NCBI RefSeq assembly: GCF_000876015.1
Contig: NZ_BBQM01000017.1
Span: forward strand, 33,855-97,854
DNA from: Cupriavidus basilensis
GTDB taxonomy: Bacteria; Pseudomonadota; Gammaproteobacteria; Burkholderiales; Burkholderiaceae
DNA length: 64,000 nucleotides
Reading direction: 5' to 3'
The number at the start of each line of letters is the position of its first letter. The stretch's first letter is position 1. The position numbers and the translations under genes are program-made. This document shows positions 1-9,981 of this stretch, one piece after another. Below the pieces are notes generated by a model that saw only the letters and a list, made by a program, of their open reading frames with translations, was not told the origin of the DNA and did no database searches.

Positions 1-189
1 GTCCAGCGCGATGCGCCCGCTGCTGACGGTGGCAAAGCCCGCGATCATCTGCAGCGTGGTGGTCTTGCCGCACCCCGAGGGGCCCAGCAGGGACACGAAC
101 TCGCCCCGCTCCACCGACAGGTTCATCGACCTGACGACCTGGTTGTCGCCATACGACTTGCTCACATTGCTCAAGGTAAGAAAGGACAT
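1..189 (-). CDS. ABC transporter ATP-binding protein (N-terminal part, cut by window edge)
   Basis: Only the first 63 codons are inside the window; the gene runs off the left edge. The visible part has the typical beginning of an ABC ATPase: a short beta strand, an aromatic residue in SKSYGD that would stack on the ATP adenine, and a complete Walker A motif GPSGCGKTT at about residues 37-45. The wording resembles the polyamine, iron and sulfate importer class (PotA/FbpC-like), but the Q-loop, signature and Walker B are missing, so the substrate cannot be named. It is transcribed away from the IclR-type gene at 398 and shares its upstream region, so that regulator may control it. Confidence 0.85.
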   Translation of the reverse strand, partial: MSFLTLSNVSKSYGDNQVVRSMNLSVERGEFVSLLGPSGCGKTTTLQMIAGFATVSSGRIALD

Positions 190-307
190 GCGCTTTTTCC
201 TGGGTGGCGGCGGCGGCATCCGGCGCATCGTGGGGGCGGGATCCGAACCGTTAGGAGACGGCTTATTTTGAGCAGGAAACATACCCGTTCGGTGAGATAA
301 TTCTGTT

Positions 308-338
308 CAATGGGATTTTTATTCGTAAAATTCCATTG
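308..338. promoter_or_regulatory. Palindromic operator between the ABC ATPase and the IclR gene
   Basis: CAATGGGATTTT, seven spacer bases, then AAAATTCCATTG. The arms match at 11 of 12 positions. The site lies in an AT-rich stretch of the 208-bp divergent intergenic region, 60 bp upstream of the IclR-family start codon. Size and position fit an operator for the adjacent regulator. The symmetry is seen directly; the binding protein is inferred. Confidence 0.55.
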
Positions 339-397
339 ATTGAAATCAAGCGACCTTCTGCCGTTGCTTCAATTCCGACGAAAGAGATGCCGACTGT

Positions 398-1213
398 ATG
401 GAAGACGTAACGGAACCCGCCGCCGGCGGCGCCGCCCGGCTGTTTGCCGTGATGCGCGCGCTGGCGCTGCACCAGCACAGCGCATCGCGCGTCAAGGACG
501 TGGCACAGGAAACCGGCCTGACGCAGGCCACCACGCACCGGCTGCTGCAATCGCTGGTCAAGGAAGGCATGGTCGAGCAGGACACGCGCTCCAAGCGCTA
601 TCGGCTGAGCATCGAGTTCTTCGCGCTGGCGGCCCAGGCCGGCAACCTGAGCGGGCTGCGCCAGCTTTGCCGCCCGGTGCTGCTCCGGCTGGGGGCGCGC
701 CTCAACGACGCGATCTTCCTGCTGGTGCGCAGCGGTTTCGACGCCGTGTGCCTGGACCGCAACGAAGGGCCCTACGCCATCCGCACCTTCACCGGCGGCA
801 TCGGCGGGCGCGTGCCGCTGGGCGTGGGCCAGGCCGCCACCGCCATCCTCGCCTTCCTGCCCGACGAGGAGCGCGAGGCGGTGCTGCAGTTCAACCTGCC
901 GCGGCTGCGCGAATACGGCCTGCTCGACGAAGTGTCGCTGCGCAGCGAGATCGAGCAGGTCCGCGAATGCGGCTACGCCTCGCGCCGCGCCGGGCTGCTC
1001 GACGGCATGGCGGGCGTGGCGGTGCCGATCCTGGACCGCGAAGGCCGCGCGGTGGCGGCGCTGGGCATCGGCACGCTGATCGAGCGGCTGAGCCCGGAGC
1101 GCCTGCCCATCGTGGTGGAGCTGATGCAGCGCGAGACCGCCGAGGTCGGCCGGCAGATCAACCCGTTCGACCCGGCGCTGTGGAATCCCGCGGCCGAGCT
1201 GACGCAGCGCTAG
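398..1213 (+). CDS. IclR family transcriptional regulator
   Basis: A 271-residue protein of normal IclR length. Residues about 12-70 form the winged helix-turn-helix (KDVAQETGLTQATTHRLLQSL), followed by the IclR effector-binding domain with the typical GGRVPLGVGQAATAILAFLP stretch and the closing PILDREGRAVAALGIGT segment. IclR proteins are usually local regulators of catabolic or transport genes and bind palindromes overlapping their own promoter. The divergent ABC transporter gene and the palindrome at 308-338 are the obvious targets. The effector is unknown. Confidence 0.93.
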   Translation: MEDVTEPAAGGAARLFAVMRALALHQHSASRVKDVAQETGLTQATTHRLLQSLVKEGMVEQDTRSKRYRLSIEFFALAAQAGNLSGLRQLCRPVLLRLGARLNDAIFLLVRSGFDAVCLDRNEGPYAIRTFTGGIGGRVPLGVGQAATAILAFLPDEEREAVLQFNLPRLREYGLLDEVSLRSEIEQVRECGYASRRAGLLDGMAGVAVPILDREGRAVAALGIGTLIERLSPERLPIVVELMQRETAEVGRQINPFDPALWNPAAELTQR

Positions 1214-1278
1214 GCCGCGGCGGCAGGCGGGCCTAAAGTAAAGGCCGGCAAGGGCCGGATGCCCGACGGAGCCGAGCG

Positions 1279-1980
1279 ATGAAACCTGACGACCCGGCCG
1301 CGCCGCTGGCGCCGCCCGCGGGCCGCCCCGTGACGGTCTGGGACGCGCCGACGCGGCTGTTCCACTGGCTGGCGGTGGTGCTGGTGGCCGTGGCCTACGT
1401 CACCGCCCGGCTGAACTGGATGGACTGGCACGCGCGGGCCGGCGAGATGCTGCTCGCGCTGGTTTTCTTCCGGCTGCTGTGGGGCTGCTGCGGCAGCGAG
1501 ACCGCGCGCTTTCGCAGTTTCATGGCTTCGCCCGCCGCCGCTTGGCGTCACCTGCGCCACCTGCGCCACCTGTTCCGCCGCGAGGCCGACCTGCAGGTCG
1601 GCCACAACCCGGCCGGCGGCTGGATGGTGCTGCTGCTGCTCACGCTGCTGCTCGGCGAGACGCTCAGCGGGCTCTACATCAACAACGACATCGCCAACGA
1701 AGGGCCGCTGAGCGAATGGGTGCCGGCGCCGCTCGCCAATGCGATCTCGGCGCTGCACGCGCTGTTGTGGGATGCGCTGCTGGCGGCGGTGGCGCTGCAC
1801 GTGCTGGCCATCGCGCTGTACGCGGCGGCCAAGGGCCAAGACCTGCTGCGCCCGATGCTGACCGGGCGCAAGCTCCTGCCCGCGCGCATCCCCGCGCCGC
1901 GCCGCGCGCCCGTGGCGCTGGCGCTGCTCATGCTGGCCGCGGGCGCGGCGGCGGCGGCGCTGCTGGCGGCGTATCTCTGA
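1279..1980 (+). CDS. Cytochrome b561-family membrane protein
   Basis: A 233-residue integral membrane protein opening with VTVWDAPTRLFHWLAVVLV, the usual start of bacterial b-type cytochromes of the b561/HydC family; the histidine in FHW is a likely heme ligand. Further hydrophobic helices follow at about 56-72, 115-135, 160-180 and 210-232, with more histidines in WHARAGE and in AVALHVLAIALY. Such proteins carry electrons between the quinone pool and a periplasmic partner such as a dehydrogenase or c-type cytochrome. No partner gene is adjacent, so the redox role here is open. It follows the IclR gene by 65 bp on the same strand. Confidence 0.85.
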   Translation: MKPDDPAAPLAPPAGRPVTVWDAPTRLFHWLAVVLVAVAYVTARLNWMDWHARAGEMLLALVFFRLLWGCCGSETARFRSFMASPAAAWRHLRHLRHLFRREADLQVGHNPAGGWMVLLLLTLLLGETLSGLYINNDIANEGPLSEWVPAPLANAISALHALLWDALLAAVALHVLAIALYAAAKGQDLLRPMLTGRKLLPARIPAPRRAPVALALLMLAAGAAAAALLAAYL

Positions 1981-2018
1981 TACGCGCGCCGCGCCGGCCG
2001 TCCGTTACGTCAGTCGCG

Positions 2019-2507
2019 TCAGTTGCTCCTGGGCGGCAGCACCTGGCCGCGGATCTCGCCGGACGGATGGTCCTTGGTATGCACGTTGATGTACATCTCG
2101 CCGGACGCGAACTCCTTCGCCTCGTCCGGCGACAGCGTGGCCTGGCCCTTGACGGGACTGGCCAGCGCGGCGCCCTTCTCGGCCAGCCAGACCTGCACGC
2201 CGGCGTTCTTGCCGGCCGCGGCGGGACCGTGGAAATGCGCCATCGTCGGCGCGCTGGACAGGCCGCTGAAGCTGATCGTCCAGGCGACCACCCGCGTGGC
2301 GGGATCATAGGTGAGGTCGGCGGAGCCGCTGCCCGCGGTCTGGACCGGCGGCACCTGCTGCGCGCCGGTCAGCGGCACCGTGAACGAAACGGGCGCCGCC
2401 ATCGCCGCGGCCGCCGCAAGGCCGGCGAGCGCGGCGAACGCGGCGGACATTAGGCGCGCGCGCCGCGAGACCGGGGCACGCGGCGGAACAAGTATCGAAA
2501 CCTGCAT
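2019..2507 (-). CDS. CHRD domain-containing exported protein
   Basis: A 162-residue protein. The ATG at 2507 was chosen because AGGAGAC lies seven bases upstream and because it gives a clean signal peptide (arginine-rich start, then an alanine/leucine core ending AAAAAMAAP). The mature part is a single CHRD domain: VPLTGAQQVPPVQTAGSG at the front, AHFHGPAAAGKNAGVQVWL in the middle and the typical ending SGEMYINVHTKDHPSGEIRGQVLP. CHRD domains occur in chordin and in many secreted bacterial proteins; their bacterial function is unsettled. It stands alone, convergent with the b561 gene. Confidence 0.88.
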   Translation of the reverse strand: MQVSILVPPRAPVSRRARLMSAAFAALAGLAAAAAMAAPVSFTVPLTGAQQVPPVQTAGSGSADLTYDPATRVVAWTISFSGLSSAPTMAHFHGPAAAGKNAGVQVWLAEKGAALASPVKGQATLSPDEAKEFASGEMYINVHTKDHPSGEIRGQVLPPRSN

Positions 2508-2665
2508 TTGATCGTCTCCTGTCCGGTCTGCCCGGGCCGGCCCGGGAAGCCGGGCCATGTGCCCGACTAGCATAGTCACTGGCAACCGCGCAGACAACCG
2601 CCGTACAGGGACCCGGGGGCCGGCAGGCGCGGGACCGCCGCGCCGCCACACTACCGGCTACGCCC

Positions 2666-3625
2666 TTACTCTGGCTGGATGCCGGCCGTCTTGATGATCT
2701 GCCCCCAGCGGCTCAGCTCCGCCAGCTGGAAGCGCCCCAGTTCCTCGGGCGAGGACAGCGCGGCCTCCATGCCGGTCTGCTCGACCACCTGCCTGACCTC
2801 GGGCGCGGCCATCGCGCGGCGCATCAGGTCGTTGAGGCGCTGCACCACCGGCGCGGGCGTGCTGGCGGGCGCGTACAGCGCGTTCCAGTAGCCGGCCTCG
2901 TAGCCGGGCAGCGTCTCGGCGATGGCCGGCACGCCGGGCACCAGCGCCGAGCGCTTCGGGCTGCTGATGCCGAGCGCGCGCAGCTTGCCGGCCTTGACCT
3001 GCGGCAGGCTGGCGGCGAGGTCGACGATCATCAGGTCGGTCTGCCCGGCCACCAGGTCGATCACCGCCTGCGGATTGGCCTTGTAGGGCACGTAGGTGAA
3101 CTTGGTGCCGGTGGCCTGCTGGAACAGCTCGGTGGCCACCTGCGCCGACGAACTGCCGGAGCCGTAGCTCATCTTGCCCGGTTCTTTTTTGGCCAGCGCG
3201 ACCAGCTCGCCCACGCTGTGCGCCTTGACCTGCGGGTTGACCACCAGCAGCTGGTAGCCCTTGGTCAGCAGCGAGACCGGCGCGAAGTCCTTGATCGGGT
3301 CGTAGGGCAGCTTCTTGAGCAGGTGCGGGTTGGCGGCCTGCGTGGTGTTGGTGGTCATGAACAGCGTGTAGCCGTCGGGCGCGGCGCGCGCCACGGTCTG
3401 GGCGGCGATGCCGCCGAAGGCGCCGGCGCGGTTGTCGACCACCACGGCCTGGCCGGTGAGCTTGGTCACTTCCATGCCGATGGCGCGCGCGAGTCCGTCG
3501 GTGGCGCTGCCGGGGCTGGAGCCGATCACGATCGTGATGGGATGGGTGGGATAGCCCTGCGCGGCGGCGGCGCCGCTCAACAACAGGGCGGCCAGCATGG
3601 CAAGCAGCGGGCGGTGGATCTGCAT
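2666..3625 (-). CDS. Tripartite tricarboxylate transporter substrate-binding protein (Bug/TctC family)
   Basis: A 319-residue periplasmic receptor with a signal peptide (LLAMLAALLLSGAAAAQG). The Bug signatures are present: YPTHPITIVIGSSPGSATDG near the mature start, VVDNRAGAFGGIAAQTVARA, PDGYTL, and the IVDLAASLPQVKAGKLRALG stretch before the hinge. Members bind carboxylates and other small organic acids. Betaproteobacteria carry very many orphan copies without TctA/TctB, as here. It lies 43 bp downstream of the DapA-family lyase, likely as one unit, so its ligand may be a substrate of that enzyme. The ligand cannot be read from sequence. Confidence 0.93.
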   Translation of the reverse strand: MQIHRPLLAMLAALLLSGAAAAQGYPTHPITIVIGSSPGSATDGLARAIGMEVTKLTGQAVVVDNRAGAFGGIAAQTVARAAPDGYTLFMTTNTTQAANPHLLKKLPYDPIKDFAPVSLLTKGYQLLVVNPQVKAHSVGELVALAKKEPGKMSYGSGSSSAQVATELFQQATGTKFTYVPYKANPQAVIDLVAGQTDLMIVDLAASLPQVKAGKLRALGISSPKRSALVPGVPAIAETLPGYEAGYWNALYAPASTPAPVVQRLNDLMRRAMAAPEVRQVVEQTGMEAALSSPEELGRFQLAELSRWGQIIKTAGIQPE

Positions 3626-3751
3626 GGGTTGTCTCCTGCGGGTGAAACCGGTGTGTTGTGTCGTGCTTCGGGCCGGCGGGGAAACGATGCCCCCGCCGGG
3701 GGTCGGAGATGCGGGAATCGGGGAAAACGGGCGGATCGGCGGATCGCCGGA

Positions 3752-4669
3752 TCAGCGGGCCAGGCCCCAGCCCGCCAGCAGCGCCTGCAACTGCGCCTGC
3801 TGGCCCGCGTTCAGCGGCCACGCCGAGGGCGGCCGCGTGGCGCCGCAGTCGTTGCCCATGATCCGCAGCGCGGCCTTGACCACCGTGACGTTGGCGCCGT
3901 TGTTCTCCTGCGCGCGCAGTTCCTCGAACGGCAGCATCTCGCCGATCAGGCGCATCGCCCGCGCGTAGTCGGCGGCTTCGAGCGCGGCATGGATGGCCAC
4001 CGAGCGCTCCGGCAGCACGTTGATGAGGCCCGAGGTGAAGCCGCGCGCGCCGACCGCGTAGAACGGCGGCGCCCAGACCTCGGCGAGGCCGCCGACCCAG
4101 GCCAGGCCGAGATCGGCGGTGCGGCGCATGGCTTCGGCCAGCACCAGCGGCGTGGGCGAGGCCCACTTCACGCCGATCACGCCGGGGATGCGGCACAGCG
4201 CCTCGATCGCGGCCAGGCCGATGTTGTCGTTGCGCAGGTAGAGCACCAGCGGCAGGCCCTCGCCCGCCTCGGCGATGCGGCGCACGTAGGCCGCCACGCC
4301 GCGCGGCGCCACGAACGGATCGGGCGGCTGGTGCACCATCAGCGCGTCGGCGCCGGCCTGGCGCGAGGCGCGCGCCAGCGCGCAGGCCTCGTGCACGCTG
4401 CGGCCCACGCCGGCCAGCAGCGGCACGCGGCCGGCCACGCACTCGGCGGCCACCTGCACCATCTGCACGGCTTCCTGCTCGCGCAGCCCGTAGAACTCGC
4501 TGGTGTTGCCGTTGGCGACCAGCACGTGCACGCCGGCTTCGACCGCGCGATCCACCACGGGCGCGAGCGGCGCCGGCGAAACGGTATCATCTGCGTCGAA
4601 GGGCGTGACCAGAATGCCGGAAATGCCGTCAAGCGCCCTGCGCAGCGCCGGGCCTTCGAAAGTTGCCAC
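3752..4669 (-). CDS. Dihydrodipicolinate synthase/N-acetylneuraminate lyase family protein
   Basis: A 305-residue TIM-barrel aldolase or dehydratase. The GTG at 4669 is preferred because GGGAGA lies just upstream and the barrel begins directly after it; an ATG 12 codons earlier is possible. The DapA-family Schiff-base lysine is visible in GVIGVKWASP and the partner tyrosine in LVLYLRND. The early segment SGILVTPFDADDTVS and the ANGNTSEFYGL strand also fit. True DapA is unlikely given the catabolic context (Bug receptor, LysR regulator). Dehydration or cleavage of a sugar acid or oxo acid, as in 5-dehydro-4-deoxyglucarate dehydratases, is more plausible. Confidence 0.88.
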   Translation of the reverse strand: MATFEGPALRRALDGISGILVTPFDADDTVSPAPLAPVVDRAVEAGVHVLVANGNTSEFYGLREQEAVQMVQVAAECVAGRVPLLAGVGRSVHEACALARASRQAGADALMVHQPPDPFVAPRGVAAYVRRIAEAGEGLPLVLYLRNDNIGLAAIEALCRIPGVIGVKWASPTPLVLAEAMRRTADLGLAWVGGLAEVWAPPFYAVGARGFTSGLINVLPERSVAIHAALEAADYARAMRLIGEMLPFEELRAQENNGANVTVVKAALRIMGNDCGATRPPSAWPLNAGQQAQLQALLAGWGLAR

Positions 4670-4689
4670 CTTTATCTCCCAGAGGAAAA

Positions 4690-4710
4690 GACTCAAAAGA
4701 CGCAAGAGTC
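4690..4710. promoter_or_regulatory. Inverted repeat in the LysR/lyase divergent region
   Basis: GACTC, 11 bases, GAGTC, located just upstream of the GTG start of the minus-strand lyase gene and about 80 bp upstream of the plus-strand LysR gene. Dyads of this size with about 11 bases between the arms are typical LysR-regulator contact sites. The symmetry is seen; the role is inferred. Confidence 0.35.
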
Positions 4711-4787
4711 AGGAGGTGCCACTCTAAGAAGGAAGCGGGCGCGGCGTCCAATTCAAACAGGCGATGCCGCAATACAAGAATTGAATC

Positions 4788-5684
4788 GTGTTCCAGCTTT
4801 CGCATCTGCGCAGCTTCGTCGCCGTGGCGACGGAGCTGCATTTCGGCCGGGCGGCTGCCTTGCTGAACATGACACAGCCGCCGCTCACGCGGCAGATCCA
4901 GCTGCTCGAGCATGAGGTGGGCGTGCGCCTGCTGGAGCGCTCGGGTGGCACCGTGCGGCTGACCCTGGCCGGCGCCACCTTCCTGCGCGAGGCGGAAGAC
5001 ATCCTGCGCCGCAGCCAGGCCGCCACGCTGGCCGCGCGGCGCGCCATGCGGGCCGACGCCGGCAGCGTGACGATGGGCTTCATCCCGGCCGCCAGCTTCA
5101 CGCTGCTGCCGCAGTTGCTGTCGGCCATCGGCGCGAAATTCCCCGACGTCCACGTGTCGCTGCGCGAGATGCAGACCGACGCCCAACTGGAGGCGATCGG
5201 CGCGGGCCGCATCGAGCTCGGCGTGGTGCGGCCGTTCGCGCCGCGCAGCTTCGCGCTGTCGGCGCCGCTGCTGCGCGAGCCGTTCGTGCTGGCGGCGCCG
5301 GTCGGGCACGCGCTGATGACCTGCGCCGCGCTCACGCTGCGGTCGCTGGAGGGGCAGCCGTTCATCGAGTTCTGCCCGTCGGAGTCGCGCTACCTGTACG
5401 AGGTGGTGGCGGGCCGGCTGCGCGCCGAGGGCGTGGCGCCCGAGACCGTGCAGACGCTGAGCCACACGCACTCCATCCTGTCGCTGGTGGACGCCGGCAT
5501 GGGCGTGGCGCTGGTGCCGCAGTCCGCGCACCGGCTCGGGTATGCCGGCGTGGCCTTCCGCCCGCTCGAGGACGCCGCGGGGCTGGACGTGGAGCTGCAC
5601 CTGGCATGGCGCCGCGGCAGCCAGCACGGCGTGGCCGACACGGTGCGCGCGCTGCTGCAGGAAACCTTCCCGGCATCCGCGTAG
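4788..5684 (+). CDS. LysR family transcriptional regulator
   Basis: A 298-residue protein with the LysR helix-turn-helix at residues 1-60 (RSFVAVATELHFGRAAALLNMTQPPLTRQIQLLE). The effector domain starts near residue 90 with the segment MGFIPAASFTLLPQLL. The HFGRAA...QPPLTRQI wording places it in the BenM/CatR/CbnR subgroup, which mostly activates aromatic or organic acid catabolism. It is divergent from the DapA-family lyase and Bug receptor genes and is their likely regulator. Length is normal. Confidence 0.93.
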   Translation: MFQLSHLRSFVAVATELHFGRAAALLNMTQPPLTRQIQLLEHEVGVRLLERSGGTVRLTLAGATFLREAEDILRRSQAATLAARRAMRADAGSVTMGFIPAASFTLLPQLLSAIGAKFPDVHVSLREMQTDAQLEAIGAGRIELGVVRPFAPRSFALSAPLLREPFVLAAPVGHALMTCAALTLRSLEGQPFIEFCPSESRYLYEVVAGRLRAEGVAPETVQTLSHTHSILSLVDAGMGVALVPQSAHRLGYAGVAFRPLEDAAGLDVELHLAWRRGSQHGVADTVRALLQETFPASA

Positions 5685-5690
5685 CCGGGA

Positions 5691-5729
5691 CAAAAAAACG
5701 CGCCGCCCCCTGTCCAGGGGCGGCGCGGC
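5691..5729 (-). terminator. Intrinsic terminator of the aceB transcript
   Basis: Read on the minus strand: CGCGCCGCCCC, a seven-base loop, GGGGCGGCGCG, then seven T residues. It lies about 50 bp beyond the malate synthase stop codon. Confidence 0.85.
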
Positions 5730-5778
5730 GTGGCCGGCTTGCCATGCGCCGGGATGGTCCCGGCGCGCGGCTACGGCA

Positions 5779-7365
<1,587 letters not shown>

Positions 7366-7408
7366 CTGTGTTCTCCTGTGTTCGATGGTTGGTTCGGGTT
7401 GCCTGCCG

Positions 7409-8110
7409 TCAGAGCGCCACGCCGCGGGTGCGGGCGAATTGCAGCAGGTCGTTCATGTCGTGCCCGGTGCCGGCAGGGCTCACGTCGAGCCGCTCGGCCG
7501 GATGGCCGGCACGATTGATCCAGAAAGCGGTGAAGCCGTACCAGGCGCCGCCGCATGCGTCCCAGCCGTTGGACGAGACGAACAGGATCTCGGCCGGGGC
7601 CACGCCGAAGGCCGCGGGGGCCAGCGCGTAGGCGGCCGGCGCGGTCTTGTACAGGCGCACCGCGTCGACCGACAGCACGTGCTCGAACAGGCCGTGCATG
7701 CCGGCGCTCTTGACCGAGATGTCGAGCATCTCCGGGTTGCCGTTGGAGAGGATGCCCAGCGGCAGCCCGGCGGCGCGCAGGCGCTTGAGCGCGCCGAGGT
7801 TCTCCGGGAACGCCGACAGGCAGGCGTATTCCTTGAGCAGTTGCGCTTCGGCGGCCGGGCCCAGGTCCAGCTGCAGGCGCTCGGCGGCGTAGCGCAGCGC
7901 GTCCACCGTGATCGGCCAGAACGGCTTGTAGTGCGCGCCGTCCGGGCCGGCCAGCGAGCGGATGCGGGTGTAGTCGATCTGGCGCTCGCGCCACAGCAGC
8001 GCCAGCGCCTCGCCCTTGCCGGGAAAGAGCTGTTCGGCGCGCGCGGTGACGGAATACACGTCGAACAGCGTGCCGTAGGCATCGAAGACGACTGCGCGGA
8101 TCTTGTGCAT
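7409..8110 (-). CDS. Haloacid dehalogenase, type II (HAD superfamily)
   Basis: A 233-residue HAD hydrolase. The ATG at 8110 gives the usual start (HKIRAVVFDAYGTLFDVYSV); an ATG 17 codons upstream would add a tail not typical of the family. The nucleophilic aspartate is in VFDAYGTLFD, motif II is ILSNGNPEML, and motif IV is SSNGWDACGG, as in L-2-haloacid dehalogenases. Such enzymes hydrolyse 2-haloalkanoates to 2-hydroxy acids, though many relatives act on other substrates. It sits directly upstream of aceB and opposite a LysR gene, suggesting that C2 products could feed into glyoxylate metabolism. Confidence 0.9.
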   Translation of the reverse strand: MHKIRAVVFDAYGTLFDVYSVTARAEQLFPGKGEALALLWRERQIDYTRIRSLAGPDGAHYKPFWPITVDALRYAAERLQLDLGPAAEAQLLKEYACLSAFPENLGALKRLRAAGLPLGILSNGNPEMLDISVKSAGMHGLFEHVLSVDAVRLYKTAPAAYALAPAAFGVAPAEILFVSSNGWDACGGAWYGFTAFWINRAGHPAERLDVSPAGTGHDMNDLLQFARTRGVAL

Positions 8111-8337
8111 GAGCCTGGGGCTTCCTCGGACGATCGCGTCAGGCCGGCGCGCATCGCTCATCCGTGCCGCGCGGCCTGTACACCAGTGAATGCATGCATT
8201 GTAGGTAGGCGCCGCACCGCGGCATAGCCGTTGCGGGTCACTTGATCTTTTACTTTTACACTACTAATCTTCGCTGACGGTAATAAGAATAGGCACCAAA
8301 TCCACTCCATTGCCCGGCACGCTGCCCGCCGGGCGGC

Positions 8338-9309
8338 ATGAGGCACACACCGGCGAGATTCGTGGATCATTTCAAGCAACTGGAGACCTTCGTCTCGGTC
8401 GCCGCGCGCGGCAGCCTGTCCGCCGCCGCCGCCGCCGAGGGCGTGGCGCCCGCCATCATCGGGCGCCGCATCGACGCGCTGGAAGAGCGCCTGGGCGTGA
8501 AGCTGCTGCTGCGCACCACGCGCAAGATCAGCCTGACCTTCGAAGGCTCGGCCTTCCTGGAAGACTGCCAGCGCATCCTCAACGACCTGCACAACGCCGA
8601 GGCCAGCGTCTCGGCCGGCGGCGTCAAGGCCAGCGGCCACCTGCGCGTGACCGCGCCGGCGGGCTTCGGCCGCAGGCACGTGGCACCGCTGGTGCCGCTG
8701 TTCATCGAGTCGCACCCGGACGTGACGCTCACGCTGGACCTGTCGGACCGCGTGGTCGACCTCGTCAACGAGGGCTTCGACTGCGCCATCCGGCTCGGCG
8801 ACCTGCCCGACTCCAGCCTGGTGTCCATCCGCCTGGCCGAGAACCGCCGCGTGGTGGTGGCCGCCCCCGCCTACCTGGCGCGCGCCGGCGTGCCGGCCGC
8901 GCCCGAGGACCTGGCGCGGCACAACTGCCTGGCCTTCGGCGCGAGCGCCAACGTGCAGCGCGGCTGGGCCTTCCAGCAAGGCGGCAAGCCGCTCATGGTC
9001 AAGGTGGGCGGCTCGATGGAATGCACCGACGGCGCGGTGCTGCATGCCTGGTGCCTGCAGGGGCACGGGCTGGCGTGGCGCTCCTGGTGGGAGGTCGGGC
9101 AGGAGATCGCCAGCGGCCGCCTGGTCACGGTGCTGGACGAATTCCAGGCGCCGCCGATCGGCATCCACGCGGTCTTCCCGCAGCGCAAGCACCTGCCGCT
9201 GCGCGTGCGGCTGTTCATCGACCACCTGAAGAACACCTACGGCAACCCGGCCTACTGGCGCCGGGCCGGCGAGGCCCACGCCGCGGAGGAATTTGATATA
9301 GGCCAATGA
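8338..9309 (+). CDS. LysR family transcriptional regulator
   Basis: A 323-residue protein. The helix-turn-helix lies at about residues 13-70 (LETFVSVAARGSLSAAAAAEGVAPAIIGRR), with an LRTTRKISLTFEG wing of the type seen in the large CrgA/DsdC-like LysR group. The effector domain begins near residue 95 (GHLRVTAPAGFGRRHVAPLV). It is divergent from the dehalogenase-aceB unit across 227 bp that turn AT-rich near 8245-8295, so it is the likely local regulator. Confidence 0.92.
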   Translation: MRHTPARFVDHFKQLETFVSVAARGSLSAAAAAEGVAPAIIGRRIDALEERLGVKLLLRTTRKISLTFEGSAFLEDCQRILNDLHNAEASVSAGGVKASGHLRVTAPAGFGRRHVAPLVPLFIESHPDVTLTLDLSDRVVDLVNEGFDCAIRLGDLPDSSLVSIRLAENRRVVVAAPAYLARAGVPAAPEDLARHNCLAFGASANVQRGWAFQQGGKPLMVKVGGSMECTDGAVLHAWCLQGHGLAWRSWWEVGQEIASGRLVTVLDEFQAPPIGIHAVFPQRKHLPLRVRLFIDHLKNTYGNPAYWRRAGEAHAAEEFDIGQ

Positions 9310-9417
9310 CCCATGCGCCACCTCTGCCTACAATGCATCAAGGGCAGGCGCCGTTGGACCTGCTCCTGATGCGGCGCACCGCCCCCTTACTGCCTCGTTG
9401 CCCCAAAGGAGTCCAGC

Positions 9418-9852
9418 ATGTTCAAGCACATCCTGCTACCCACCGACGGTTCCGAACTGTCCAAGAAAGCCATCGACGGCGCGCTGGAACTGGCCAAGAC
9501 GATCAAGGCGCGCGTCACCGCCTATGTGTGCCTGGAGGAATACCCTTACACGCCTTTCAGCGAGATCGTGGTGGAAGCCCCGCAGGCCTTCAAGGACCGC
9601 GTCGAGAGCCAGGCGCGGCTGTACCTGAAGGAAGTGGAAAGCGCCGCCGCGGCCGACGGCATCGCCTTCGACTGCGACATGACGACCTTCGCGGTGCCCT
9701 ACCTCGGCATCATCGACGCGGCCGAGCGCCACGGCTGCGACGTGATCTTCATGGCCTCGCACGGCCGGCGCGGCCTGTCCGGCCTGCTGCTCGGCAGCGA
9801 GACGCAGAAGGTGCTCACGCATACCGACATTCCCGTGATCGTGTACCGCTGA
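9418..9852 (+). CDS. Universal stress protein (UspA family)
   Basis: A 144-residue single Usp domain. It opens with MFKHILLPTDGSELSKKAID, carries the middle strand CDVIFMASHGRRG and ends with the glycine-rich nucleotide loop LSGLLLGSETQKVLTHTDIPVIVYR. These glycine and serine positions suggest the ATP-binding subgroup. AAAGGAG precedes the ATG. It is a stand-alone gene with its own strong terminator. Usp proteins accumulate in starvation or respiratory stress; the exact trigger here is unknown. Confidence 0.95.
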   Translation: MFKHILLPTDGSELSKKAIDGALELAKTIKARVTAYVCLEEYPYTPFSEIVVEAPQAFKDRVESQARLYLKEVESAAAADGIAFDCDMTTFAVPYLGIIDAAERHGCDVIFMASHGRRGLSGLLLGSETQKVLTHTDIPVIVYR

Positions 9853-9902
9853 TCCGCCTTCCTCCGGCGCTGGCTTGTAGCCCACGGCGGCGGAAACAAG
9901 GA

Positions 9903-9945
9903 AAAAAGGCTGGCCGCCCGGTAACGGGCGGCCAGCCTTTCTTGC
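9903..9945. terminator. Bidirectional intrinsic terminator
   Basis: GGCTGGCCGCCCG, a four-base loop, CGGGCGGCCAGCC, with an A-run on the left and a T-rich tail on the right. It separates the convergent Usp gene and M48 protease gene and can serve both. Confidence 0.9.
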
Positions 9946-9981
9946 ATGCGCGGAAGACGCCGGCGCGAGGCCGGCGCCGGG

